This document shows, in pieces, positions 45,087 through 52,912 of a DNA stretch of 64,000 nucleotides. This DNA comes from Ochrobactrum chromiisoli (GTDB lineage Bacteria; Pseudomonadota; Alphaproteobacteria; Rhizobiales; Rhizobiaceae). Made by a program: the position numbers and the translations under genes. Within the stretch, counting starts at the first letter, position 1, and each line of letters begins with the position of its first letter. The notes under the pieces are model-generated. The model ran no database searches, had not been told where the DNA came from, and saw only the letters and a list, made by a program, of their open reading frames with translations. The stretch spans positions 44,206-108,205 of the forward strand of contig NZ_JAPHAV010000013.1 of the NCBI RefSeq assembly GCF_026241335.1, given 5' to 3'.

Positions 45087-45650
45087 CTAAAGAACGGAGG
45101 TGACGAACCGATCGAGGCGTGTCCCCTCCCGGTAGAGCGCGCGGACCAATATGGCGGCGACGATACCTGTCGCGGCTCCTCCGAGAACGTCGCTCACATA
45201 GTGCGTCCCGATATAGACGCGGGAGACTGCCACCAGAACCGCCGCCGCGAAGAGCCACCGTCCCATGCGCCGCATCCCGTGCAGCAAAAACGCCGCCGCG
45301 ATGGCGAAAGTCGCGGTCGCGTGGTCGGAGGGAAATGACGGATCGGCGCTGGGACTGATCAGCAGATGGGAGATGCCACTGTCATAGGGTCGCATGCGAT
45401 GAACAAACAGCAGGATAAGCTGATTGATAGCAAGGCCGAGCAGGAAAGAGAGCCCCGTCGCGACGAGAACGTGTCTGTTGTGCGGCCTATCCGATCCTCG
45501 CCACCATTGCGCGGCGACCGCCAGCACGAGCAGCGGCACACCGACGGCGGACACCCAGATCATCAGGAAATCGACCGAGGCGCTAGCTCCGGCAAGGCTG
45601 TTGACGGCGCGGGTCGCGGCGGCATCGAGATCGTAGAGTTGCAATGCCAT
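45087..45650 (-). CDS. PAP2-family undecaprenyl-diphosphatase-like protein
   Basis: A 187-residue membrane protein from the ATG at 45650. FVHRMRPYDSGISHLL, FPSDHATATFAIAAAFLL and VSRVYIGTHYVSDVLGGAATG fit the BcrC-type phosphatase, with Asp in place of Gly in the PSGH box (PSDH), as in BcrC itself. It sits 11 bp upstream of the fusion-protein start. The two products may work on the same lipid carrier pool; BcrC-type enzymes confer bacitracin tolerance. Confidence 0.83.
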   Translation of the reverse strand: MALQLYDLDAAATRAVNSLAGASASVDFLMIWVSAVGVPLLVLAVAAQWWRGSDRPHNRHVLVATGLSFLLGLAINQLILLFVHRMRPYDSGISHLLISPSADPSFPSDHATATFAIAAAFLLHGMRRMGRWLFAAAVLVAVSRVYIGTHYVSDVLGGAATGIVAAILVRALYREGTRLDRFVTSVL

Positions 45651-45694
45651 ATCCTCATAATGTCCTGCCAACGGAATAATCTGATGCAATCGCC

Positions 45695-46309
45695 TCAATA
45701 TATATGCATCAGTATTGGCAAAGTCCCGGAATACTGAAGATATTCGATAAATTCGAAGAACGGATAGGCTACGAAAAAGACGAGCCCGTCTGTAAATGTT
45801 CGATATATCCGCTCCGGTTTGACAACGAGTTCCTTCTCATCGTGAAACAACGAGAAATCCGGGAAAAACTTTGGAACTTGTGCGAAGTAAGTATCATATA
45901 CCTCTCCGAAACTAGTCCGTAAAAAATTCTCCTCTGTTCGGATAACAATCATAAAGGCCAGGTAGCATATGACACCGAACCCAACCGCAATGATTATACT
46001 TCCCGTTTGCGCTCCAATTCCAAGGGCGCCGATAGCACTGAAAACGTAGAGTGGATTGCGTGATACCGAGTATGGACCACTTTGTACAATCTCGGCGCCT
46101 TTGCGCCCACCGATATAAAGAGTACACCACATTCGCCCAATAATAGCCGCGACGATCAGACTCAGGCCAACGGCCTCCAGATACTCATGAAATCGCCCCG
46201 TGGAGGATGAGCGAACAAAAAGCAAAGCGATGATCAAAAGAATCATAACAACGCCGATTGCTATGCGGCGTTTCTGTTGAAATTTCCCGAGTTCGGAGAT
46301 TGTCTTCAT
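45695..46309 (-). CDS. ICMT/PEMT-like membrane methyltransferase
   Basis: A 204-residue protein from the ATG at 46309 (an earlier one at 46342 is possible). Four or five membrane segments and the family motif GPYSVSRNPLYVFSAIGALG, followed by RTEENFLRTSFGEVYDTYFAQVPKF, match isoprenylcysteine/phospholipid-type methyltransferases that use S-adenosylmethionine. The gene is more AT-rich than its neighbours, suggesting a separate origin. The C-terminal 40 residues form an extra hydrophobic tail. Confidence 0.75.
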   Translation of the reverse strand: MKTISELGKFQQKRRIAIGVVMILLIIALLFVRSSSTGRFHEYLEAVGLSLIVAAIIGRMWCTLYIGGRKGAEIVQSGPYSVSRNPLYVFSAIGALGIGAQTGSIIIAVGFGVICYLAFMIVIRTEENFLRTSFGEVYDTYFAQVPKFFPDFSLFHDEKELVVKPERIYRTFTDGLVFFVAYPFFEFIEYLQYSGTLPILMHIY

Positions 46310-46390
46310 TTTGTTTCCGATGTTGTGATTCGGTATCCGCATAGGGAATTCCGCATTTTTACTTTATTTGGCTGAATCATCGGATTCAAT

Positions 46391-47629
46391 TCAATATTTT
46401 GACTTTAGTCGTCCTCGAAAGCATAGAGACCCCAGTACGGTCAGCGTCGCGAAGCCCGCGCCCGCCAGAAATGTCCCCTGGGGTCCGGCAGCATCCCACA
46501 AGATTCCCGCGATGATGCTGGCGGCGAGTAGGGCCAAACCGCAGATCAGGTTGAACATGCCGAACGCGGTACCGCGCAGTTCCGACGGCGCGGTCTCGGC
46601 GACAAGCGTCGAAAGCAGGCCCTGGGTGAAGCCCATGTGAAGGCCCCAGAGTACGACGCCAATTGCGACCGCGACAATGCTGGACGCAAACGCCAGCACG
46701 ACATCTGCCAGAACGAGCAGAACCAGTCCGACGATCAGGATCATCACCTTGTCCATGCGATCAGACAGGATGCCAATCGGATAGGCCGAGAGCGAATAGG
46801 TGAGGCTCATGACGACCATCACAACCGGAATCAGCGCGAGCGGCAGGCCTATCGATTGCGCGCGGAGGACGAGAAACGCTTCGCTGAATCGAGCCAGCGT
46901 GAAGACCGCGGCAATCACCACGACCCACCAGTAAACAGCATCCAAACGGCGCAGTTCCTCACGTCGCAAGGGCATCCGAACCTTGCGCAATGCCTTCGGG
47001 CGCTCCGGCTCCCTGACGGCGACGATGATGAGCACCAAGGACAGACACGCCGGAATGACAGCGATCCAGAAAACCGTTTGGAAGTGATCCGCGGTGAGCC
47101 ACATCAGACCGATAGCGAGGAGCGGCCCGACAAAAGCTCCGATCGTATCGAGCGACTGGCGCAGGCCGAAGCTCGCGCCGCGCAGCTCCGGCGGCGCGAT
47201 ATCGGCGACGAGCGCGTCACGCGGTGCGCCGCGAATGCCCTTTCCGACCCGATCGATAAAGCGGGCAGCGATCAGCCAGTCGAGCGAAGAAGCCAGAGGA
47301 AAGATCGGTTTGGTAAAGGCGGCAAGGCCATAACCGAGAACTGCAAGGAACTTACGTTTGCCAAGCCAATCGCTAAGCGCCCCGGAAAACACCTTGGTGA
47401 TCGAGGCGGTCGCTTCGGCAATCCCCTCGATGATGCCGACAGCCAGCGCCGACGTGCCGAGCACCGCCACCATATAGACGGGTAGCAGCGCATGAATCAT
47501 TTCCGAGGATGTGTCCATCGGCAGGGAGACGAAGCCTAGCGCCCAGATGCCTGCCGGAATACCGCGACGGGTTTCGGCAGAAGACGTTTTCTCGACGGTG
47601 ATTGTGGGCTTCCCGGCCTGGTCGCTCAT
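46391..47629 (-). CDS. MFS transporter
   Basis: A 412-residue major-facilitator protein from the ATG at 47629. Twelve hydrophobic segments; SGALSDWLGKRKFLAVLGYGLAA is the loop 2-3 signature, RFIDRVGKGIRGAPRDALVAD and ILSDRMDKVMILIVGL are typical of the group often seen beside ChrB-like genes. Its start lies two bases before the stop of the upstream ChrB-like gene, indicating translational coupling. Substrate is unknown; metal, oxyanion or drug efflux is possible. Confidence 0.8.
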   Translation of the reverse strand: MSDQAGKPTITVEKTSSAETRRGIPAGIWALGFVSLPMDTSSEMIHALLPVYMVAVLGTSALAVGIIEGIAEATASITKVFSGALSDWLGKRKFLAVLGYGLAAFTKPIFPLASSLDWLIAARFIDRVGKGIRGAPRDALVADIAPPELRGASFGLRQSLDTIGAFVGPLLAIGLMWLTADHFQTVFWIAVIPACLSLVLIIVAVREPERPKALRKVRMPLRREELRRLDAVYWWVVVIAAVFTLARFSEAFLVLRAQSIGLPLALIPVVMVVMSLTYSLSAYPIGILSDRMDKVMILIVGLVLLVLADVVLAFASSIVAVAIGVVLWGLHMGFTQGLLSTLVAETAPSELRGTAFGMFNLICGLALLAASIIAGILWDAAGPQGTFLAGAGFATLTVLGSLCFRGRLKSKY

Positions 47630-47630
47630 T

Positions 47631-48173
47631 TCAGCGGTTCTCGTCGTGGGCGTCGAAGACGCGCTGGGCATAGCTGTCGAGCAGGGCCTCGCAGGCGCGC
47701 AGCCGCTCTGAGGCCTCTTCGGCCAATGTCGCGCCGTAAAAGTCGAGCTTGCTAATCTTCTCGAGCCATCCCTGAAGCTTCTTGAGGTCTGTGTCCTCTT
47801 CCTCCAGTTCGGCATAGGTGAACTTGTTGATCGCGATCTCCTTGGCGATCTCGGCCTCGAAATCGGCGCAGCGGCCAAGGAACTCACGATACTGCTCGTC
47901 GCGATCGGCCTTGAAGCGGTTGATCACCTTGTCTTTCTGGGCGCGGTCGAGGGCGACTGTTTCCAGGATCACGGCTTCACCGCCCATCTCCGCCACGTCG
48001 TTCTCCAGCATCTTGAGCCGTCGCACATGATCGTCGGTCTTCGGCAGGAGGCACACGCCGTTCTGCAGATAGACCGCGCCCATGCCCTTGAGCCGGCGCC
48101 ATAACGCGATGCGCTTGGCGGCCGGTTCGGGTGGGACTTTGTAGGTCAGAAGAAGCCAGGATGGAGCGGTCAT
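47631..48173 (-). CDS. ChrB N-terminal-domain protein
   Basis: A 180-residue protein matching the N-terminal ChrB domain: WLLLTYKVPPEPAAKRIALWRRLKGMGAVYLQNGVCLLP, then a charged helical part with LENDVAEMGGEAVILETVAL. Full ChrB regulators of chromate efflux are about 310 residues, so the C-terminal sensor domain is absent. No chrA is present; an MFS gene takes its place. It is divergent from the metal-repressor gene at 48316. Confidence 0.78.
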   Translation of the reverse strand: MTAPSWLLLTYKVPPEPAAKRIALWRRLKGMGAVYLQNGVCLLPKTDDHVRRLKMLENDVAEMGGEAVILETVALDRAQKDKVINRFKADRDEQYREFLGRCADFEAEIAKEIAINKFTYAELEEEDTDLKKLQGWLEKISKLDFYGATLAEEASERLRACEALLDSYAQRVFDAHDENR

Positions 48174-48261
48174 GATTCATCATTAATGAAACGACCGTAA
48201 CATTACAAGAGAAGCGTCATCGACCGAACCATCGGATCGGCCCGCCTCCGTTCTCCGGTTC

Positions 48262-48289
48262 TTGCTATTATGATATAGGGGGGTATATT
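48262..48289 (+). promoter_or_regulatory. CsoR/RcnR-type operator within a promoter
   Basis: ATATAGGGGGGTATAT (48273-48288) has a six-G tract flanked by inverted AT arms, the form bound by RcnR/DmeR-type repressors. It lies between a -35-like TTGCTA (48262-48267) and a -10 TATATT (48284-48289), so binding should block transcription until metal enters. Confidence 0.65.
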
Positions 48290-48315
48290 ATCTTGGACTG
48301 AGACTGGAGGTTCGC

Positions 48316-48591
48316 ATGTCGCACACGACCCGTGAGAAACAGAAGCTGCTCAACCGCGTGCGCCGCATTCGCGGCCAGATGGAGGCGGTCGAACGCGCGC
48401 TCGAAGAGGAAAAGGGCTGCGCCGCGGTGTTGCAGCTCATCGCGGGCGTGCGCGGTGCCGTGAACGGCCTGATGGCGGAGGTGGTGGAGGACCACATCCA
48501 GCATCATGTGGCCGATGCCGATCTCGACCAGAAACAACGCAATGAGGGCGCCGCCGAACTGATCGATGTCGTGCGCGCCTACCTCAAATAG
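48316..48591 (+). CDS. CsoR/RcnR-family metal-sensing repressor
   Basis: A 91-residue all-helical protein of the DUF156 family: NRVRRIRGQMEAVERALEEEKGCAAVLQLIAGVRGAVNGLM. Ligand candidates are a His near the N-terminus (SHTT), Cys35 of the KGC motif and two His in EDHIQHHV (helix 2-3), the pattern of Ni/Co sensors (RcnR, DmeR) rather than the Cys-His-Cys of CsoR. It heads the ATPase-exporter operon and is preceded by its probable operator. Metal: nickel or cobalt by analogy. Confidence 0.85.
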   Translation: MSHTTREKQKLLNRVRRIRGQMEAVERALEEEKGCAAVLQLIAGVRGAVNGLMAEVVEDHIQHHVADADLDQKQRNEGAAELIDVVRAYLK

Positions 48592-48607
48592 AACCGGAGT
48601 TGGCGCC

Positions 48608-50635
48608 ATGGCCGTTCACGACACCACCCACCCCCGCAGGCTCGCCGATGAGCCTCATGGGCATGCGGCTGAGCCGCATCCTCATGCGCATCACCATCAT
48701 GATCATGAGCACGACGATCATGAGCACGGTCACGATCACGACCATCCGTTCGAATGGCCGGAAGCAGTGCGGATCGCGCTTGTCGCGGTCGCGGCGGCGG
48801 CCGTCTGGTTCCAAATCTGGGAGCCATTCCAGGCTGTCAGCGTCATCGGCGTCGCCGGCCTTCTGATCGGCGGCTGGCCGATCCTGAAGGAGGCATTCGA
48901 GAATATCGTCGAGCGGCGCATGACGATGGAGCTGTCGATGACGATCGCCATCGCCGCTGCTGCGGCGATCGGCGAGTTCTTCACCGCACTCGTCATCACG
49001 CTCTTCGTCCTCGTCGCCGAGGTGCTAGAGGGGCTGACGGTTGGCCGCGGCCGCAAGGCCATTCGCGACCTGCTCGAATTCCTGCCGCGCGAAGTCTCCG
49101 TGCGCCGGGCTGGAGCGATCCGGTCGGTCTCGGCGGAGGAACTCTCGGTGGGCGACGCGATCCTGGTTGCGCCGGGCGGGCGCATACCGGTCGACGGCGC
49201 GGTGCTGTCGGGTCACTCCTTCGTCGATGAATCGCGCATCACCGGTGAATCGATGCCCGTCGAGAAGGTCGCGGGCACGCATGTCTTCGCCGGCTCCATC
49301 AACCAGTCCGGTGCGCTCGAAGTCTCAGCCGAACGGATTGGCCGCGACACCAGCTACGGCAAGATCATCGAGGCAGTCGAGCGGGCGGAAAAGTCGCGCG
49401 CTCCGGTGCAGCGGCTCGCCGACCGCCTGGCCGGCTACCTCGTCTATTTTGCGCTCGGCGCCGCTGTGCTGACCTTCCTTCTAACACGCGACATCTATTC
49501 CACGATCTCGGTCATTATCGTCGCCGGCGCCTGCGGCATCGCTGCCGGTACGCCGCTTGCGATCCTCGGCGGCATCGGTCGCTCGGCCAGGCTCGGCGCG
49601 ATCGTCAAGGGCGGTGTGCATCTAGAGACATTGGGCCAGGTCGACACCGTCGTGCTCGACAAGACCGGCACGCTGACCTTCGGACGCCCGGAAGTACAGC
49701 AGGTGGTGCCCGTCGCCGGCAGAACGGAAGAGGAGCTGCTTGATGCGGCGGCAACGGCCGAGCTGCGCTCCGAGCATCCGCTCGGCAAGGCCATTCTTGC
49801 CTACGTCCGCCAGCAGGGCCGCGAGATCGCCGAGCCGGGAAGCTTCGGCTACACGCCGGGGCGCGGCATCACCGCCAAGGTTGATGATGCCGTGATCCTC
49901 GTCGGCAACCGTGCCTGGATGGCGGATAATGGCATCGGGAACGTCGGCGAGGCGAATACACCCAGCCATGCCAGCGGCGGCGCGGGAACGGAGATCCTCG
50001 TTGCCCGTGACGGCATTCTCCTCGGCAGCATCGTCGTTGCGGATACAGTCCGGCCGGAAGCGAGGAATGCTATCGCATCCCTGCAGCGCATGGGCATTCG
50101 GACCATTCTGCTGACGGGTGACGCCGAGCGCGTGGCGAGCGCAGTCGGCGGAGCTCTCGGCATCAGGGAGATCGAAGCGGAATTGCTGCCGGAGGACAAG
50201 CTGAAACGCATCGATGCCCTCGTGGCGCAGAAGCGTGTCGTCGCCATGGTCGGCGACGGCGTCAACGACGCCCCGGCGCTGGCTCAGGCCAATGTCGGTG
50301 TCGCCATGGGGTCCGGCACGGACGTGGCGCAGGAGAGCGCCGACGTGGTGCTGCTCGGAAACGACCTTGAACGCTTCGTCGAAACGCTTGCCGTCGCGCG
50401 ACGGACGCGCGGAATCATCTGGCAGAACTTCGCCGGCACGATCGGCGTCGACACGCTCGGCATCGTCCTCGCTGCCTTCGGCTTCCTCAACCCGTTGCTC
50501 GCCGCTGCGATCCATGTCGTCTCGGAGCTGGTCTTCATCCTCAACTCGGCGCGACTCCTGCCGGCCCGCGCCAATGAGGGCGCAGATAATGCGAAGGTGG
50601 CCTCCGAAACTATGATGGCGGCGGAGGGACGGTGA
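48608..50635 (+). CDS. His-rich heavy-metal P-type ATPase with atypical metal motif
   Basis: A 675-residue P1B-like ATPase from the ATG at 48608, 17 bp after the repressor stop. Residues about 16-47 contain 15 His. ITGESMPVEK (about 213) is the actuator motif, DKTGTLTFG (D351) the phosphorylation site, HPLGKAI the nucleotide-binding His-Pro, and GDGVNDAPAL (about D550) the hinge. The metal-site loop reads GACGIAAGTPLAI (Cys309) in place of CPC, SPC or TPC, so it does not fit the usual P1B subgroups. Together with the repressor and NreB-like exporter it probably expels Ni, Co or a similar ion. Confidence 0.85.
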   Translation: MAVHDTTHPRRLADEPHGHAAEPHPHAHHHHDHEHDDHEHGHDHDHPFEWPEAVRIALVAVAAAAVWFQIWEPFQAVSVIGVAGLLIGGWPILKEAFENIVERRMTMELSMTIAIAAAAAIGEFFTALVITLFVLVAEVLEGLTVGRGRKAIRDLLEFLPREVSVRRAGAIRSVSAEELSVGDAILVAPGGRIPVDGAVLSGHSFVDESRITGESMPVEKVAGTHVFAGSINQSGALEVSAERIGRDTSYGKIIEAVERAEKSRAPVQRLADRLAGYLVYFALGAAVLTFLLTRDIYSTISVIIVAGACGIAAGTPLAILGGIGRSARLGAIVKGGVHLETLGQVDTVVLDKTGTLTFGRPEVQQVVPVAGRTEEELLDAAATAELRSEHPLGKAILAYVRQQGREIAEPGSFGYTPGRGITAKVDDAVILVGNRAWMADNGIGNVGEANTPSHASGGAGTEILVARDGILLGSIVVADTVRPEARNAIASLQRMGIRTILLTGDAERVASAVGGALGIREIEAELLPEDKLKRIDALVAQKRVVAMVGDGVNDAPALAQANVGVAMGSGTDVAQESADVVLLGNDLERFVETLAVARRTRGIIWQNFAGTIGVDTLGIVLAAFGFLNPLLAAAIHVVSELVFILNSARLLPARANEGADNAKVASETMMAAEGR

Positions 50636-50696
50636 TGTTGAATGAGAGCAATACCGTTGGCCTCGCCTCCGGTGACGCGAAACTGATGGAGGCGAC

Positions 50697-52082
50697 ATGC
50701 GGCCGGCCCTTTTAGAACCGCTGCTTGATCGAACCTATCGCCGCCTCTTTGCGGCGCAGGCTCTGTCCCTTGTCGGAACGGGCCTGACGACGGTTGCGCT
50801 CGCGCTGCTTGCTTATGATCTGGCCGGCAAGGATGCCGGCGCGGTGCTTGGCACGGCGCTGGCGCTCAAGATGGTCGCCTATGTCGGCATTGCACCCCTG
50901 GTCGGCGCGATCGCCCACCGGCTGCCGCGCCGGAGCTTTCTTGTCGCTCTCGACCTCGTGCGCGCCGGCATTGTTTTGTTCCTGCCCTTCGTGACCGCGA
51001 TCTGGCAGATCTACGTGCTGATCTTCGTACTCCAGTCGTGTTCGGCCGCCTTCACGCCGACCTTCCAGGCGACGATCCCCGATGTGTTGACTGACGAGAA
51101 GCGCTACACCGAGGCGCTTTCGCTCTCGCGGCTTGCCTATGACCTGGAGGCGCTGCTTTCTCCGACGCTCGCTGCCGCGCTGCTCACGATCACCAGCCAT
51201 AGCACGCTGTTTGTCGGCGACGCCGTGACCTTCTTCGTCTCGGCCGGCCTGGTGCTGTCGACGGTGTTGCCGGCGGCAAAGCCGGTCGAGCGCACCGGCG
51301 GCATCTGGTCGAAGACGACCTACGGGATGCGGCTCTATCTGGCGACGCCGCGCCTGCGCGGGTTGCTGGCGCTCAATCTTGCCGTGGCCGCAGCGGGCTC
51401 GATGGTGATCGTCAACACCGTCGTCTATGTCCGCAGCATTCTCGGCGGCGACAACAGCGCGGTCGCCTGGCTGATGGCCGCTTCCGGCGGCGGATCGATG
51501 CTCGCGGCACTCCTCCTGCCGCGTGTCCTGACATGGGTCCCGGAGCGCACGGCAATGATCGGCGGCGCTGGCCTGCTGGCGCTCGGTCTCGCAGCGGCGG
51601 CGACGTTGCCAGGCTTTGCCGTCGCAGCCGGCCTATGGCTGCTCCTCGGCATCGGCTCCTCATTGGTACAGACGCCAGGTGGGCGCCTCCTGCGCCGCTC
51701 CTCGCAGAGCGAAGACCGCCCGGCGCTGTTTGCCGCGCAATTTGCGTTATCACATGCTTGTTGGCTCCTAACCTATCCGGCCGCGGGCTGGCTTGGCGCG
51801 ACGTTCGGCCTCGCAACGGCGTTCGCGGCCATGGTTGCAGCGGTCCTGATTGCCTCGACCCTCGCGTTGATGCTTTGGCCGAGCGTCGATCCGGCGGAGA
51901 TCGCCCATTCACACGAACCGCATCAGCACGACCACCTGCATGTTCATGACGAGCATCATCAGCACAAGCATGAGGGCTGGGAGGGGCCAGAGCCACATCG
52001 TCATCCGCATCGCCACGCACCAACCCGACATATCCACGCCTTCGTGATAGACGACCATCATCCAGCCTGGCCGAGGCATTGA
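50697..52082 (+). CDS. NreB-like MFS exporter with His-rich tail
   Basis: A 461-residue major-facilitator protein. About twelve hydrophobic segments (residues 15-400) start with FAAQALSLVGTGLTTVALALLAYDLAG, as in NreB nickel exporters. The last 58 residues hold 20 His, a metal-binding tail typical of NreB. It is 61 bp after the ATPase gene. Two independent exporters plus a Ni/Co-type repressor make a resistance operon. The stop at 52082 lies 90 bp from the resolvase gene of the right-hand Tn3 element, so the operon is its likely passenger. Confidence 0.83.
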   Translation: MRPALLEPLLDRTYRRLFAAQALSLVGTGLTTVALALLAYDLAGKDAGAVLGTALALKMVAYVGIAPLVGAIAHRLPRRSFLVALDLVRAGIVLFLPFVTAIWQIYVLIFVLQSCSAAFTPTFQATIPDVLTDEKRYTEALSLSRLAYDLEALLSPTLAAALLTITSHSTLFVGDAVTFFVSAGLVLSTVLPAAKPVERTGGIWSKTTYGMRLYLATPRLRGLLALNLAVAAAGSMVIVNTVVYVRSILGGDNSAVAWLMAASGGGSMLAALLLPRVLTWVPERTAMIGGAGLLALGLAAAATLPGFAVAAGLWLLLGIGSSLVQTPGGRLLRRSSQSEDRPALFAAQFALSHACWLLTYPAAGWLGATFGLATAFAAMVAAVLIASTLALMLWPSVDPAEIAHSHEPHQHDHLHVHDEHHQHKHEGWEGPEPHRHPHRHAPTRHIHAFVIDDHHPAWPRH

Positions 52083-52172
52083 CTGTATGACACGCGCGAC
52101 GAAGACACGTCGCTGTTGGGCTGGCGATGAGCTTTGTGCTGCAGTTATCCAGCAGCGATTTCTATACCAAAC

Positions 52173-52787
52173 TCAAGCAACGCCCAGGACACGCTTACCA
52201 TAATCCCTGAGCTCACCCTCCGGGCCGACATACCGGTATAGAGTGACGCGCTCGATCCCGAGTTCCTTGCACAGATCGGAAACGGAAGTGTCGCGCTGCG
52301 CCATGGCGGCTTGGGCGAGACGCATCTGTGCTTTGGTCAGGGCGAATTTCCGGCCCCCTTTGCGGCCGCGTGCCCGTGCGGCGGCGAGGCCGGCAATAGT
52401 GCGCTCTCGGATCAGATCCCGCTCGAATTCGGCTAGCGTGGCGAAAATGCCGAACACCATACGCCCGGATGCGGTGGCTGTGTCGATCTGAGCGCCTTTC
52501 CCAGTCAGCACCCGTAGACCGATATTGCGATCCGACAGATCCTTCACAGTGTTGATCAGGTGAGCAAGCGACCGACCGAGGCGGTCGAGCTTCCAGACCA
52601 CCAGCACATCGCCGTCGCGCAAGGATTTCAGGCAGGCGGCCAGTCCGGGCCGATCGTCGCGGCTGCCGGAAGCGCGATCCTCATAGATATTGTCCTGGTC
52701 GACGCCGGCGGCGCGCAAGTCGTCGTGCTGCAGGTCCAGGGACTGCGAGCCATCGGCTTTTGAGACACGTGCGTATCCGATCAGCAT
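52173..52787 (-). CDS. tnpR: Tn3-family resolvase (intact)
   Basis: A 204-residue serine recombinase from the ATG at 52787. LIGYARVSKADGSQSLDLQ carries the catalytic Ser, VWKLDRLGRSL and FATLAEFERDLIRERTIAGL the core motifs, and TSVSDLCKELGIERVTLYRY the helix-turn-helix. It is a close relative of the broken gene at 24231-24683. Confidence 0.9.
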   Translation of the reverse strand: MLIGYARVSKADGSQSLDLQHDDLRAAGVDQDNIYEDRASGSRDDRPGLAACLKSLRDGDVLVVWKLDRLGRSLAHLINTVKDLSDRNIGLRVLTGKGAQIDTATASGRMVFGIFATLAEFERDLIRERTIAGLAAARARGRKGGRKFALTKAQMRLAQAAMAQRDTSVSDLCKELGIERVTLYRYVGPEGELRDYGKRVLGVA

Positions 52788-52912
52788 GTATCTTAAACGT
52801 TGGTTTGAGGCGGCGCGGTGGTCACGAATGGTTTGTTCGCTGGAAATGTATCTCAACCAGCTTCATAAACAAAGCGTCTTGAACGCTACCCCATTTTGAA
52901 AAAGGAACATGG
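52788..52912. promoter_or_regulatory. res site / promoter between tnpR and tnpA
   Basis: The 125-bp divergent gap, AT-rich around 52840-52900, with GTATCTTAAACG near the resolvase end and GTATCTCAACC further on as an inverted-type pair. This is the normal place for res; subsites are not proven. Confidence 0.5.

Noticed and set aside
47632..47887. Possible N-terminal extension of the MFS carrier.
   Set aside because: It overlaps the ChrB-like gene in another frame and is Arg/Ser-rich noise; the MFS start at 47629 is coupled to the upstream stop.
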